64,000 nucleotides of DNA from Macrococcoides bohemicum (GTDB taxonomy: Bacteria; Bacillota; Bacilli; Staphylococcales; Staphylococcaceae): positions 124,001-188,000 of the forward strand of contig NZ_PZJG01000004.1 in NCBI RefSeq assembly GCF_003259675.1, read 5' to 3'. Each line of letters opens with the position of its first letter. Positions within the stretch are counted from its first letter, which is position 1. The notes beneath the pieces are model-generated. The model worked only from the letters and a program-made list of their open reading frames with translations. It was not told the DNA's origin and did no database searches. The position numbers and the translations under genes were made by a program. Shown here one piece after another: positions 27,152 through 35,249 of this stretch.

Positions 27152-27199
27152 AACAAAAAAAAATAAAAACAGTAAGTTAGCGAACTAATCACTGTTTTT
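27152..27199 (-). terminator. Terminator of the tagGH-like exporter unit
   Basis: The arms AAAAACAGT (27165-27173) and ACTGTTTTT (27191-27199), with an inner AGTT/AACT pairing, form a hairpin that is followed on the minus strand by a long T-run (27152-27164). It starts 12 bp after the ATPase gene. Confidence 0.85.
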
Positions 27200-27210
27200 A
27201 TTTCTCATTG

Positions 27211-28113
27211 TTAACTATAAAAGTATTGTAATGCTGTAGCTATGATCGTGCCAATGCTCAATAAAAGAAAAATAAATATATTTTGATAATCTAGGTTTCC
27301 TTTCTCCGCTTTATCAATATAACCATATTGTTGTTTTTCTATCATTTCTTTTTTATAGGCATTTTGTTCTTCTTTTGTTTTATTTCTAAAACTTCTTACA
27401 AATCGAGTATATTTATTAATAATGTCATTCGTATTACCGTACTCTACCATTTCTCCATAACTAAGCCATAATGCTTTATCACAAAATTTCTTAATTTGTG
27501 GTGTAGAATGGGAAACAAAAAATATGGTCTTTCCTTGTTTTTGGAAATCTTTCATACGTTCAATACATTTATTCGAAAATGTTTCATCCCCAACACTTAA
27601 TGCTTCATCGACTATTAATACATCAGGTTCCGTATGAATGGCTATGGCAAATCCTAAACGTGAACGCATACCACTCGAATATGATTTGATAGGCTGATAT
27701 ATAAATTTATCTAATTCAGAAAATGAAACTATATCATCAAATCTTTCATTTATTTGTTGTTCACTTAATCCATGCATTAGACATTTCATTCTTATATTTT
27801 CTTCGCCTGTTAAATCGTTATTTAACCCTGCTGATATAGCTATTAATGAACTTCTACCATTGATTTGAATACTACCTGTTGTTGGTTGCGTTACTTCTGC
27901 AATCAAATTACTTAAAGTGGATTTACCGGAACCATTAAGACCAATAATACCCACTGATTCACCTTCATATACAGTAAAACTAACATCACGCAATGCATAA
28001 TAAGGTTTTAATATATTTTTCTTTTTAAAACTAAACAAAGATAATATTTTATCTTTTTTATTCGTATTTAAATCATATACTTTTGAGACATTACGTACGA
28101 TTACTTTTTCCAT
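27211..28113 (-). CDS. TagH-like polysaccharide ABC exporter ATPase
   Basis: A 300-residue ATPase: Walker A GLNGSGKST near residue 57, ISAGLNNDLTGEENI, signature YSSGMRSRLGF, Walker B VLIVDEALSVGD, and the switch histidine in FFVSHS. This matches the TagH/RfbE subfamily that exports teichoic acids or other undecaprenyl-linked polymers. The C-terminal 60 residues end in one membrane helix (IFIFLLLSIGTIIATALQY), an extension found in some TagH proteins. It is downstream of the permease gene. A true wall-teichoic-acid TarGH is expected elsewhere in the genome, so this pair is probably dedicated to the cluster's own polymer. Confidence 0.88.
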   Translation of the reverse strand: MEKVIVRNVSKVYDLNTNKKDKILSLFSFKKKNILKPYYALRDVSFTVYEGESVGIIGLNGSGKSTLSNLIAEVTQPTTGSIQINGRSSLIAISAGLNNDLTGEENIRMKCLMHGLSEQQINERFDDIVSFSELDKFIYQPIKSYSSGMRSRLGFAIAIHTEPDVLIVDEALSVGDETFSNKCIERMKDFQKQGKTIFFVSHSTPQIKKFCDKALWLSYGEMVEYGNTNDIINKYTRFVRSFRNKTKEEQNAYKKEMIEKQQYGYIDKAEKGNLDYQNIFIFLLLSIGTIIATALQYFYS

Positions 28114-28150
28114 ATATTATCATCCCAATTTTTTATTATTATTTTTAACT

Positions 28151-28960
28151 TTATAAATAATCAACTAATTTATTTCTAAATTTATAGTGGACCTGACTTC
28201 CAATAAATAATAGCAACAAACAAATCATCCAATAGAATAAATGATCATGCCAACTTCCATAAACATTTACATGATCACGAATAAAAGCAACTCTGTAAGT
28301 ACCAATTAAATAACCAAACGGATTAAATGCATTAATTTTAACCATTAATGGAGTAGCATTTTCAATCGCCCAAAATATTGGTGTTATGAAAAATGCCATA
28401 CGCATAACATTTTGAAGTATATTATTTGTATCCCTGACAATTATAACTAATGTGCTCATAATTAATGAAATACCAAATATTAAAGCATAACTTGCAATGA
28501 TGAAGTAGAAAAACCATAAATAATGCCATATTGGTACGAGTTGATAATAAATTGATAATATTAATAATAGCGCAGTTGTTATTAACAAGTTAATTAGCGT
28601 GTTGGTAAAAGAAATAGATAACAATACACTTGAAGGAAACTTCATTTTTGTTACCAATCCCAATCTCTGATAAATTGCTAGCGAACCACCTATTATAGAT
28701 TGAGATATAAACATCCAGGGAAACAACCCACTAATTAAATGAATAATAAATGGAACTCCAATCACATCATGACGAACACCACGAAGTCCTAATCCAAATA
28801 CTATATAATATAGTCCTACTTGCATTAAAGGCTGTAATATATTCCAAAAAACACCCAGGTAGTGATTTGAATATTTACTTTTAATATTATATATAGCAAG
28901 TTTTCTTATTAAATTAAAATGTAAAATTTGTTCTTTTATTAAGTTTAATAATTCTTTCAA
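28151..28960 (-). CDS. TagG-like polysaccharide ABC exporter permease
   Basis: A 269-residue ABC-2-type permease with six membrane helices. The cytosolic N-terminus IKSKYSNHYLGVFWNILQPLMQVGLYYIVF (a continuous helix entry) and SGLFPWMFISQSIIGG are hallmarks of the TagG/Wzm group. It works with the ATPase encoded 37 bp downstream to move the finished lipid-linked polymer to the outside. Initiation is at TTG 28960, with AAAGGGAG about nine bases before. It is the first gene of the leftward cluster, divergent from the LCP gene. Confidence 0.88.
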   Translation of the reverse strand: MKELLNLIKEQILHFNLIRKLAIYNIKSKYSNHYLGVFWNILQPLMQVGLYYIVFGLGLRGVRHDVIGVPFIIHLISGLFPWMFISQSIIGGSLAIYQRLGLVTKMKFPSSVLLSISFTNTLINLLITTALLLILSIYYQLVPIWHYLWFFYFIIASYALIFGISLIMSTLVIIVRDTNNILQNVMRMAFFITPIFWAIENATPLMVKINAFNPFGYLIGTYRVAFIRDHVNVYGSWHDHLFYWMICLLLLFIGSQVHYKFRNKLVDYL

Positions 28961-29024
28961 AATTAATTACTCCCTTTAACTTTGAAATATTTAAACAATC
29001 AAAGTTGTCTATAGATTCCAATTC

Positions 29025-29053
29025 AAAATATAATACAGCATTCTAATATGCAA
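29025..29053 (-). promoter_or_regulatory. Weak promoter candidate for tagGH-like unit
   Basis: On the minus strand TTGCAT (29048-29053) and TATTTT (29025-29030) are 17 bp apart, about 65 bp upstream of the TTG start. The match to consensus is poor, and AT-rich DNA makes chance matches likely. Confidence 0.3.
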
Positions 29054-29237
29054 CTTTTAATTTACAATACTTTAATTTTATTTACAATCATTTTAAATCA
29101 TCTCAAAGCACCTTCGTTTCCATGCGTCAATATCCAATGTATCTTAAATTATCACTTCTTAACAGTATATAATTGCTATACTTCTCATCTAATCTCTATA
29201 ATGATATTATAATTATTTAATAGAAGATATTATTTTA

Positions 29238-29266
29238 TTGTTATTTTACATAATTAGCTATATAAT
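29238..29266 (+). promoter_or_regulatory. SigA-type promoter of the LCP gene
   Basis: TTGTTA (29238-29243) and a perfect TATAAT (29261-29266) are separated by 17 bp, and the predicted transcript start is about 30 bp before the ATG. An AAGGAG ribosome binding site follows at 29290-29295. Confidence 0.8.
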
Positions 29267-29301
29267 TTAATAGTTTATTAAACTGATTTAAGGAGCATAA
29301 T

Positions 29302-30699
29302 ATGAATAAGACTTTCAGAGCAATATTAATTTTACTCTCTTTAAGTTTAGTAATTGTACCTGTATCATATGCTGCATATTTATATAGTACAACAAAAGGT
29401 GCAATTGATTTATCGTTTAGCAAAAATAGTGATAAATCTAATTTAAGAGAAAAAGCTGTTGACCCGTCAATGGATCACATTTCTATATTATTCCTGGGTA
29501 TTGACGATAGTATTTCCAGAAGAGAAAATGGACAGAAGGTTTCTGAAGCACGTACTGATGCAATAATACTTGCAACTTTCAACCGTAGTAATAAACAAAT
29601 AAGACTTGTAAGTATTCCTCGTGATACTTTAGCTTATATTCCTTCTGTAAAGCAATACGATAAAATTACGCACGCACATGCTGAGGGCGGCCCAGAAAGC
29701 TCTATGCATGCTGTTGAAAACATCTTTAATATTCCGGTTGATTATTATGCACGAGTAAATATGCAGGCCTTTGTGGATATCGTCGATGAATTAGGTGGTA
29801 TTGAATTTAATGTGCCCTTTGACATCGATGAACCTACAAAACTCGATAAAGGTAGAATTAAAGTTAAAAAAGGAAAACAACTCATCAATGGTGATGAAGC
29901 ACTTGCACTAGTAAGAAGTCGTCATGTGGATACTGATTTAGGACGTGGTAAACGTCAAATGCAAATGATTGAAGCAATCGTTAAAAAAGCGAAAGATACT
30001 AACTCTATTTCAAAATTAGATGAACTTGTTGAAATTATTGGCAATAACGCAAAACATAATTTAACCTTTGCAAATATTACATCCGTAGCTTCTTACTATA
30101 CTTCTAATGATGTAGCGTTTAAACAAATGCAGTTAAAAGGTACTGATTATATGTATAACGGTGTGTACTACTATAATCCAGTATTTGAACACATTTATAA
30201 AATATCTAAGCTACTTCGCAAAGATTTACAATTACCTGAAGAGAAAAGATCTTCATTGTTGGATTATAAAGTTATCGCTTTAAAAGGAAATTTAATACCT
30301 TTAGAAAAGATTGACATTGAGCAAATTAAAAAAGATTTTAAACAACTGATGAAGGACAAAAAGAAAAATAATACAAAAGAAAATAATGCAAACGAAACAA
30401 ATATTGAAGGCTCATCAAAATCTATAGAAACTGAAGAGCCAAAAACTGTAGAAAGTGCGCCTGTTACTGAACAAGCACCACCAGTAATGGCAGATCCAGC
30501 ACCTGAACCTATTATTACTGAGACACCAGCTGGTCCAGAAGTCAATCAGAATACTTCAAATAATAATTCTATTAATGATCCGAATGTTGTTAGAAATAAT
30601 ATCACTACGAATAACAACATACAAAGTAGTCAGACACCACAAAACGTTGTAAGACAACCGATAATACAGAATAATGAAGTGCCTGTAAATCATCAATAA
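29302..30699 (+). CDS. LCP (LytR-CpsA-Psr) glycopolymer transferase
   Basis: A 465-residue membrane-anchored enzyme. One N-terminal membrane helix (about residues 6-27) is followed by the outside LCP domain (about 55-330), with SEARTDAIILATFN, SIPRDTLAYIP and ALALVRSRHVDTDLGRGKRQ carrying the conserved Arg and Asp residues that bind the pyrophosphate lipid. It attaches undecaprenyl-linked polymers such as wall teichoic acid or capsule to peptidoglycan. The last 110 residues (from about 353) are a Lys-rich then Asn/Pro/Thr-rich low-complexity tail, longer than usual. Its position opposite the ABC exporter suggests it handles that polymer, but a general role is equally possible. Confidence 0.9.
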   Translation: MNKTFRAILILLSLSLVIVPVSYAAYLYSTTKGAIDLSFSKNSDKSNLREKAVDPSMDHISILFLGIDDSISRRENGQKVSEARTDAIILATFNRSNKQIRLVSIPRDTLAYIPSVKQYDKITHAHAEGGPESSMHAVENIFNIPVDYYARVNMQAFVDIVDELGGIEFNVPFDIDEPTKLDKGRIKVKKGKQLINGDEALALVRSRHVDTDLGRGKRQMQMIEAIVKKAKDTNSISKLDELVEIIGNNAKHNLTFANITSVASYYTSNDVAFKQMQLKGTDYMYNGVYYYNPVFEHIYKISKLLRKDLQLPEEKRSSLLDYKVIALKGNLIPLEKIDIEQIKKDFKQLMKDKKKNNTKENNANETNIEGSSKSIETEEPKTVESAPVTEQAPPVMADPAPEPIITETPAGPEVNQNTSNNNSINDPNVVRNNITTNNNIQSSQTPQNVVRQPIIQNNEVPVNHQ

Positions 30700-30715
30700 A
30701 TTGGAGTGAACCTTA

Positions 30716-31183
30716 ATGGCAACTCGTAAAACTTATGAAAGATACGAACATATTAAGCATATGTTCGATAAATTAGATGAAATAATAACGTCACCTGGTG
30801 ATTTATCTCATAAGCGTAAAGATTTTTATTATCTGGATGAGTATCATCAGCAAAACTATGAAGCATTATTAATCTATTATAGTGATGCTTCACAAAATCC
30901 TTTAATGGATGGAGCGTGCTACATTCTAGGAATACCTGCTATATTTAAAAAACTCAATATCTTTGACCATGAAGTTCCTTTAGACTTCGTCTTCGATGAC
31001 GAAAGCTTAAGTCAAACGTTTACATCACTAGATGTCTTTGATCAGTATTTGATTGCAGCAGTTTTAGAAGTATCCAACATCCAGATCTTTACACCATCAG
31101 GGTATGCTATGGGCATGACTCACTGGGATATGAAGCATATGCAACTATTTTGGCAATATACTGCAATATTAAAATTACATTAA
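30716..31183 (+). CDS. DUF2538 family protein
   Basis: A 155-residue soluble protein that I recognise as the staphylococcal DUF2538 family: the KDFYYLDEYHQQNYEALLIYY, DGACYILGIPAIF and PSGYAMGMTHWDMKHM stretches fit that family. No catalytic motif, signal peptide or membrane segment is visible. Function unknown. It starts at ATG 30716 behind GGAGTGAA, 16 bp after the LCP gene, and both share the terminator at 31194-31234, so they form an operon and may act in the same envelope process. Confidence 0.75.
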   Translation: MATRKTYERYEHIKHMFDKLDEIITSPGDLSHKRKDFYYLDEYHQQNYEALLIYYSDASQNPLMDGACYILGIPAIFKKLNIFDHEVPLDFVFDDESLSQTFTSLDVFDQYLIAAVLEVSNIQIFTPSGYAMGMTHWDMKHMQLFWQYTAILKLH

Positions 31184-31193
31184 CGTAATATAA

Positions 31194-31234
31194 AACACTA
31201 TCAGTTTCGATATATAAATTGATGGTGTTTTTTT
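31194..31234 (+). terminator. Terminator of the LCP-DUF2538 operon
   Basis: The arms AACACTATCA (31194-31203) and TGATGGTGTT (31220-31229), with one G-U pair, form a hairpin followed by a run of T to 31234. Confidence 0.85.
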
Positions 31235-31432
31235 TATTCAACTATTTATTTTATAACAATACGGTAATAATGATACTTTAAAAATAAGTGGGTATATTAT
31301 TTTACTTTATGAATTTATTATTTCATTTATTAAAGTAATATTACATTTTAAATCCTATATATACTTACTGTTTAAATGTACTTATAATATAAGAGTATGA
31401 AATTATAAATCAAATTGAGAAAGGAAGTACAC

Positions 31433-34400
31433 ATGGATAATAAATTTTATTATAAAACACCTGCTATAATGTTAATGATGTTTGTTGGTACAACAACCGC
31501 TGCTTATGCCGCAGAAAATGAGGTTGTTACAACACCTACTATTAAAAATGCAACGAATGAAACAATAAAACCAAATTCTTCTAATGAATCAAAAGTTCCG
31601 GTTAATGTGATTGCTACAAATGATTTATCAAATCCCGCATCTATTGCTAAACAATATTCATTAACTCAAGTAAAAAATAATACTAAAACAGCTTCAACTA
31701 CACAACTAACAACTACGGAAACATCAACTGTTGAAGCAGCTACTACTGAATTGCCTACTGTAGATTCGACTTCTACGGAAACTCCAACTGTTGAAGCGGT
31801 CACTACTGAAGTGCCTACTGTAGATTCGACTTCTACGGAAACTCCAACCGTTGAAGCAGCTACTACTGAAGTGCCTACTGTAGATTCGACTTCTACGGAA
31901 ACTCCAACCGTTGAAGCAGCTACTACTGAAGTGCCTACTGTAGATTCGACTTCTACGGAAACTCCAACTGTTGAAGCAGCTATTGCTGAAGTGCCTACTA
32001 CAGCTCTTCACCCTAAAAAAACAGCAATTACTACAACAGCAAGGACAAGAACTTTAGGAACAACGGCAACAACAAAAAGAACATTAGGAACAACAGCAAG
32101 AACAAGAACTTTAGGAACAACGGCAACAAAAAGAACATTAGGAACAACTACGAAATCAAAGAATATCGATTCTATGTCAGTTAATGAAGTGATTAAATAT
32201 AATAACTGGAATGTACCTGAATATGAGAAAAGTTTCTTTGATTCACCAAAAATAGCATATCGAAATGGTGTAGCTAAGCCTGAAGGTATCGTAGCCCATG
32301 AAACAGCAAATCCGACTTCTACGATCGATGGTGAAATTGCTTATATGAAACGTAATTACACAAATGCCTTTGTACATGCTTTTATCGACGATAAACGTAT
32401 TGTTGAAGTAGCAGATACTGATTACATTTCATGGGGTGCAGGACCCGTTGCTAATCCTCGTTATATCAATGTTGAATTAGTAAGGGTTTACGGTAAAGAA
32501 GCATTTAGTCGTTCTATCAATAATTACGCAGATTACTTTGCGACAAATTTATTATATTATGGTTTACCGTTAGATAATGCACACTATGATGGTAATGGTA
32601 CTGTTTGGAACCATAAAGGAGTTTCTAATTTCTTAGGTGGAACTGATCACACTGATCCGATCGGCTGGTTCCAGGCTAACAACTATACTTTCGATGAATT
32701 TTACAATCTTGTTTCTGAAAAATATAACTATAAATTAAACGGTACTATGCCAGCAACACCTGTACCAACACCTGGTAACACACCACCAAAGGTTACTCCG
32801 GCTCCAAATTCTACCGGAACAGTTGTAACGACAAATGAACGTCGCATTGCAAAGATTAAAATGAAAAATACTGATATTTACTCTGCAGTTGGAAGTGCTC
32901 CAACTTCGAAAGCAGATTCAAAATCAAACACTGCTTATTATGTAAATAAGAAAGCTGTGTTAGATGGTGTTACTTATTACTCACTTACTGATAATAAAAA
33001 CGTTCCGCGTGGTTGGGTAAAATCAAAAGATACAAAATCATTTTCAATCACTCCACCATCAAAAACGTCTAAAAGATTTACATTAAATAGGACTGCAACA
33101 AATATTTATTCAACGCCATGGGGGAGTTCAAAGCAAATTGTCGGAAGTCTAAAGGGTTTAACAGGCAAAGAATTTAGAGCATCACAATTTGTTAAAGTAG
33201 GTCAAACACCTTATTATTTTGGAACGGTTAATGCTTTAACAGGCTGGATCAATCTAAATCATATGACATTGAAACCAGTTGCTTCTAAAATTACCGATAT
33301 GAAAAATGTCAGCTTAATTGGTCGCACAGATGCTAAGAATACAGTGTTATATACTGATCTTAAATCTGCTAAGAAAGCACAGACAAAAGCAGTAGATATG
33401 CAACTTTATATTAATCAGCAAGCTAAGAAAAACAACAAACTTTACTATAATGTATCAGACCCTAAAAATAAGTTTTTAGGTTGGATTAGTGATACATTTA
33501 TTAAAGAAAAGCAATTTAAAACTGTTTCATGGACTAAGATGCCTTATACGATAAAGAAATCTTCAGGTTATATTTATTCAATTCCTGGTGGTTCTAAATC
33601 TCAACGCATAAAAAAATTAAGTACATTACCTTCTAACATCGTACAAGTAATTCGTACAGATAAAGTTGGCAATGCGGTATGGCATAAAGTATTACTAGAT
33701 AATAAAACGACAGGCTATGTACCTGATAGTTACCTTTATACACAAAATGTCGTAAAACTAAAAGCACCTGAAAGTTTAGAAGTTGTCGTTGCGAAACAAT
33801 CACGATTAAAGAAACCTGAAAACAATGCTGGTGCAAAAGTTGTATTCTCTACGCCTGCAAGAGCTTATAATGAGCGTCTGGCAACAGATAGCGAAATAAA
33901 GGCGAATATGGACACTAAAGATGCTTTAAATAATCCTGTATTAAAATATCAATTTTTAGACTTAGGACAATCTGAAGGTATTTCTGCCAAACATTTAAAT
34001 AAACTACTTGCTGGAAAAGGTATATTAGAAAATCAGGGTGCTGCTTTTGCAGCTGCTGCAAAACAATTTAAAATTAATGAAGTTTATTTAATCGCGCACG
34101 CTTTAGTTGAAACAGGTCATGGAACAAGTAGGCTCTCTAACGGTCTTGGAATCAGTAAAGATAATAAAAAGATTGTCGAAAATACCACAAAAAAATACTA
34201 TAATATGTACGGTTCGAAAGCCACTGATAATAATGTAGAATTAGGTGGTATTGAATACGCTAAGCAAAATGGATGGGATACGGTATCAAAGGCGATTATC
34301 GGCGGTGCTGAATATGTACGCAAAGCTTATATTGATAACGGTCAACGTACACTGCATCAAATGCGCTGGAATCCAGAAAATACTGCAACACATCAATATG

Positions 34401-34504
34401 CAACCGATGTCCGATGGGCAATTAACAACGCACAGATTATCGCTCGTCTATATAAGACTTTAGGTATGGATGGATTAAATTATATCGTTCATGAATATAT
34501 CTAA
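31433..34504 (+). CDS. atl: Atl-like bifunctional autolysin
   Basis: A 1023-residue exported cell-wall hydrolase. Order: signal peptide (about 1-27, cleavage near AYA); Thr/Ser/Glu-rich region with four 20-residue repeats (about 103-182); basic RTLGTT repeats (about 200-240); N-acetylmuramoyl-L-alanine amidase domain (about 280-440: GIVAHETA, AFVHAFID, WNHKGVSNFLGGTDHTDP zinc/catalytic region); four SH3/GW-type modules (about 475-790), the last with GY for GW; and an endo-beta-N-acetylglucosaminidase domain (about 850-1023) with the catalytic Glu in IAHALVETGHG. The start is ATG 31433 behind AAGGAAG; an in-frame TTG at 31415 lies before the binding site. It has fewer GW modules than S. aureus Atl. 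A possible -10 TATAAT lies at 31383-31388. Confidence 0.85.
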   Translation: MDNKFYYKTPAIMLMMFVGTTTAAYAAENEVVTTPTIKNATNETIKPNSSNESKVPVNVIATNDLSNPASIAKQYSLTQVKNNTKTASTTQLTTTETSTVEAATTELPTVDSTSTETPTVEAVTTEVPTVDSTSTETPTVEAATTEVPTVDSTSTETPTVEAATTEVPTVDSTSTETPTVEAAIAEVPTTALHPKKTAITTTARTRTLGTTATTKRTLGTTARTRTLGTTATKRTLGTTTKSKNIDSMSVNEVIKYNNWNVPEYEKSFFDSPKIAYRNGVAKPEGIVAHETANPTSTIDGEIAYMKRNYTNAFVHAFIDDKRIVEVADTDYISWGAGPVANPRYINVELVRVYGKEAFSRSINNYADYFATNLLYYGLPLDNAHYDGNGTVWNHKGVSNFLGGTDHTDPIGWFQANNYTFDEFYNLVSEKYNYKLNGTMPATPVPTPGNTPPKVTPAPNSTGTVVTTNERRIAKIKMKNTDIYSAVGSAPTSKADSKSNTAYYVNKKAVLDGVTYYSLTDNKNVPRGWVKSKDTKSFSITPPSKTSKRFTLNRTATNIYSTPWGSSKQIVGSLKGLTGKEFRASQFVKVGQTPYYFGTVNALTGWINLNHMTLKPVASKITDMKNVSLIGRTDAKNTVLYTDLKSAKKAQTKAVDMQLYINQQAKKNNKLYYNVSDPKNKFLGWISDTFIKEKQFKTVSWTKMPYTIKKSSGYIYSIPGGSKSQRIKKLSTLPSNIVQVIRTDKVGNAVWHKVLLDNKTTGYVPDSYLYTQNVVKLKAPESLEVVVAKQSRLKKPENNAGAKVVFSTPARAYNERLATDSEIKANMDTKDALNNPVLKYQFLDLGQSEGISAKHLNKLLAGKGILENQGAAFAAAAKQFKINEVYLIAHALVETGHGTSRLSNGLGISKDNKKIVENTTKKYYNMYGSKATDNNVELGGIEYAKQNGWDTVSKAIIGGAEYVRKAYIDNGQRTLHQMRWNPENTATHQYATDVRWAINNAQIIARLYKTLGMDGLNYIVHEYI
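31741..31980 (+). repeat. Four 60-bp tandem repeats in the autolysin gene
   Basis: Four nearly identical in-frame 60-bp units (31741, 31801, 31861, 31921) encode a 20-residue acidic, Thr/Pro-rich repeat of the type TVDSTSTETPTVEAATTEVP. Partial copies flank the array on both sides. Units differ at only a few bases, which suggests recent expansion and likely copy-number variation between strains. Confidence 0.95.
32032..32149 (+). repeat. Degenerate RTLGTT repeats in the autolysin gene
   Basis: Imperfect direct repeats encode alternating TARTRTLGTT and TATKRTLGTT blocks, a strongly basic stretch directly after the acidic repeats and before the amidase domain. The DNA units are about 30-36 bp and occur four times. 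Confidence 0.85.
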
Positions 34505-34512
34505 TATGCAAA

Positions 34513-34546
34513 TAACCTTCCTAAAATTAGGAAGGTTATTTTTTTT
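34513..34546 (+). terminator. Terminator of the autolysin gene
   Basis: The arms TAACCTTCCTA (34513-34523) and TAGGAAGGTTA (34528-34538) form a perfect hairpin with a T-run to 34546. Confidence 0.9.
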
Positions 34547-34611
34547 GTATTAGGCTATATATTACTAAACTGAGTATTTTAGTAGATTTAATGAATATTG
34601 TGGATTGTCAA

Positions 34612-35058
34612 TTAAAAACGAAATGGCTCTCTAAGCGCAAATGAATGATATATTTTATCAAGTAACTGAATTAATTCTTCAGATTCTGCAGAATTTAACT
34701 CTCGCATAAAGCTACGTACAACTTTAGCTTTAATATCTTCTGCACGTTCTAATGCTTTTTCACCTTGTTCAGTTGCAATTAACACCGTAGATCTTAAATC
34801 GTAAATACTCTGCTCTTTTTTTACAAACCCGTTATCAACTAATTTTTTTATTGTTCTTGAGACCGCTGTCTGTTCTTTATTTAACTTATATATTAATTTT
34901 TTCTGTGTCATATTATCTTCAGATACTATGAGTTCTAACATGTATAATTGTTCACGTGTTAACGATACATCCGTTAATTCTGCAGAAGCAAGTTCATCAA
35001 TTTTAGAATCCATAAAATAAATTAATTGTCCAAATCTTTTAAGTCGCTTTTCATCCAT
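34612..35058 (-). CDS. MarR family transcriptional regulator
   Basis: A 148-residue winged-helix regulator: LTREQLYMLELIVSEDNMTQKKLIYKLNKEQTAVSRTIKKL is the recognition region and GFVKKEQSIYDLRSTVLIATEQG the wing with the conserved D-x-R-S/T. It probably represses transcription and responds to a small phenolic or oxidative ligand. Start: ATG 35058 with GGGAG about eight bases before; an earlier in-frame start at 35118 lacks a ribosome binding site. It is divergent from the acyltransferase gene at 35250, the usual target arrangement, although no clear palindromic operator was found in the 190 bp between. Confidence 0.85.
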   Translation of the reverse strand: MDEKRLKRFGQLIYFMDSKIDELASAELTDVSLTREQLYMLELIVSEDNMTQKKLIYKLNKEQTAVSRTIKKLVDNGFVKKEQSIYDLRSTVLIATEQGEKALERAEDIKAKVVRSFMRELNSAESEELIQLLDKIYHSFALREPFRF

Positions 35059-35249
35059 GTTATTGTCTCCCAACTTTTTTCTTATATAGATTATAAGCCC
35101 AATAATTTTGTTTAGCAACGATATATAATTAATTAATAAAAAATTGTAGACTATTTATATTTTATCATAGGATATTTAATTTATAGATTTAATTCATAAG
35201 TAGACAATATAATTAATTTTTTTTGAGAATATTTTTAAGGAGATTTTTT

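Larger units (their letters stand above)
28961..29301. other. Divergent intergenic region between tagG-like and LCP genes
   Basis: This 341-bp non-coding, very AT-rich stretch separates the leftward exporter genes from the rightward LCP gene. It holds a good plus-strand promoter at 29238-29266 and a weaker minus-strand candidate at 29025-29053. No small reading frame with a ribosome binding site, riboswitch-like structure or strong inverted repeat was seen. Confidence 0.7.

Noticed and set aside
27151-27192. A possible 71-residue gene starting at 27192
   Set aside because: The first 14 codons lie in the tagH terminator hairpin and there is no ribosome binding site; only the downstream part resembles a protein family, so it is treated as a remnant.
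28961-29301. Small RNA or riboswitch in the divergent spacer
   Set aside because: No stable hairpin or terminator is visible there; only promoter elements could be supported.
31741-31980. Regular 60-bp repeats as a possible CRISPR array
   Set aside because: The units are contiguous, in frame and without variable spacers; they encode protein repeats.
31724-32011. A 95-residue Ser/Arg-rich frame opposite the autolysin repeats
   Set aside because: It is the complement of the 60-bp repeats, with no start signal or family match.
35059-35249. A MarR operator between the MarR gene and the acyltransferase gene
   Set aside because: Only scattered ATTGT/ACAAT pieces about 60 bp apart were found, with no compact palindrome.
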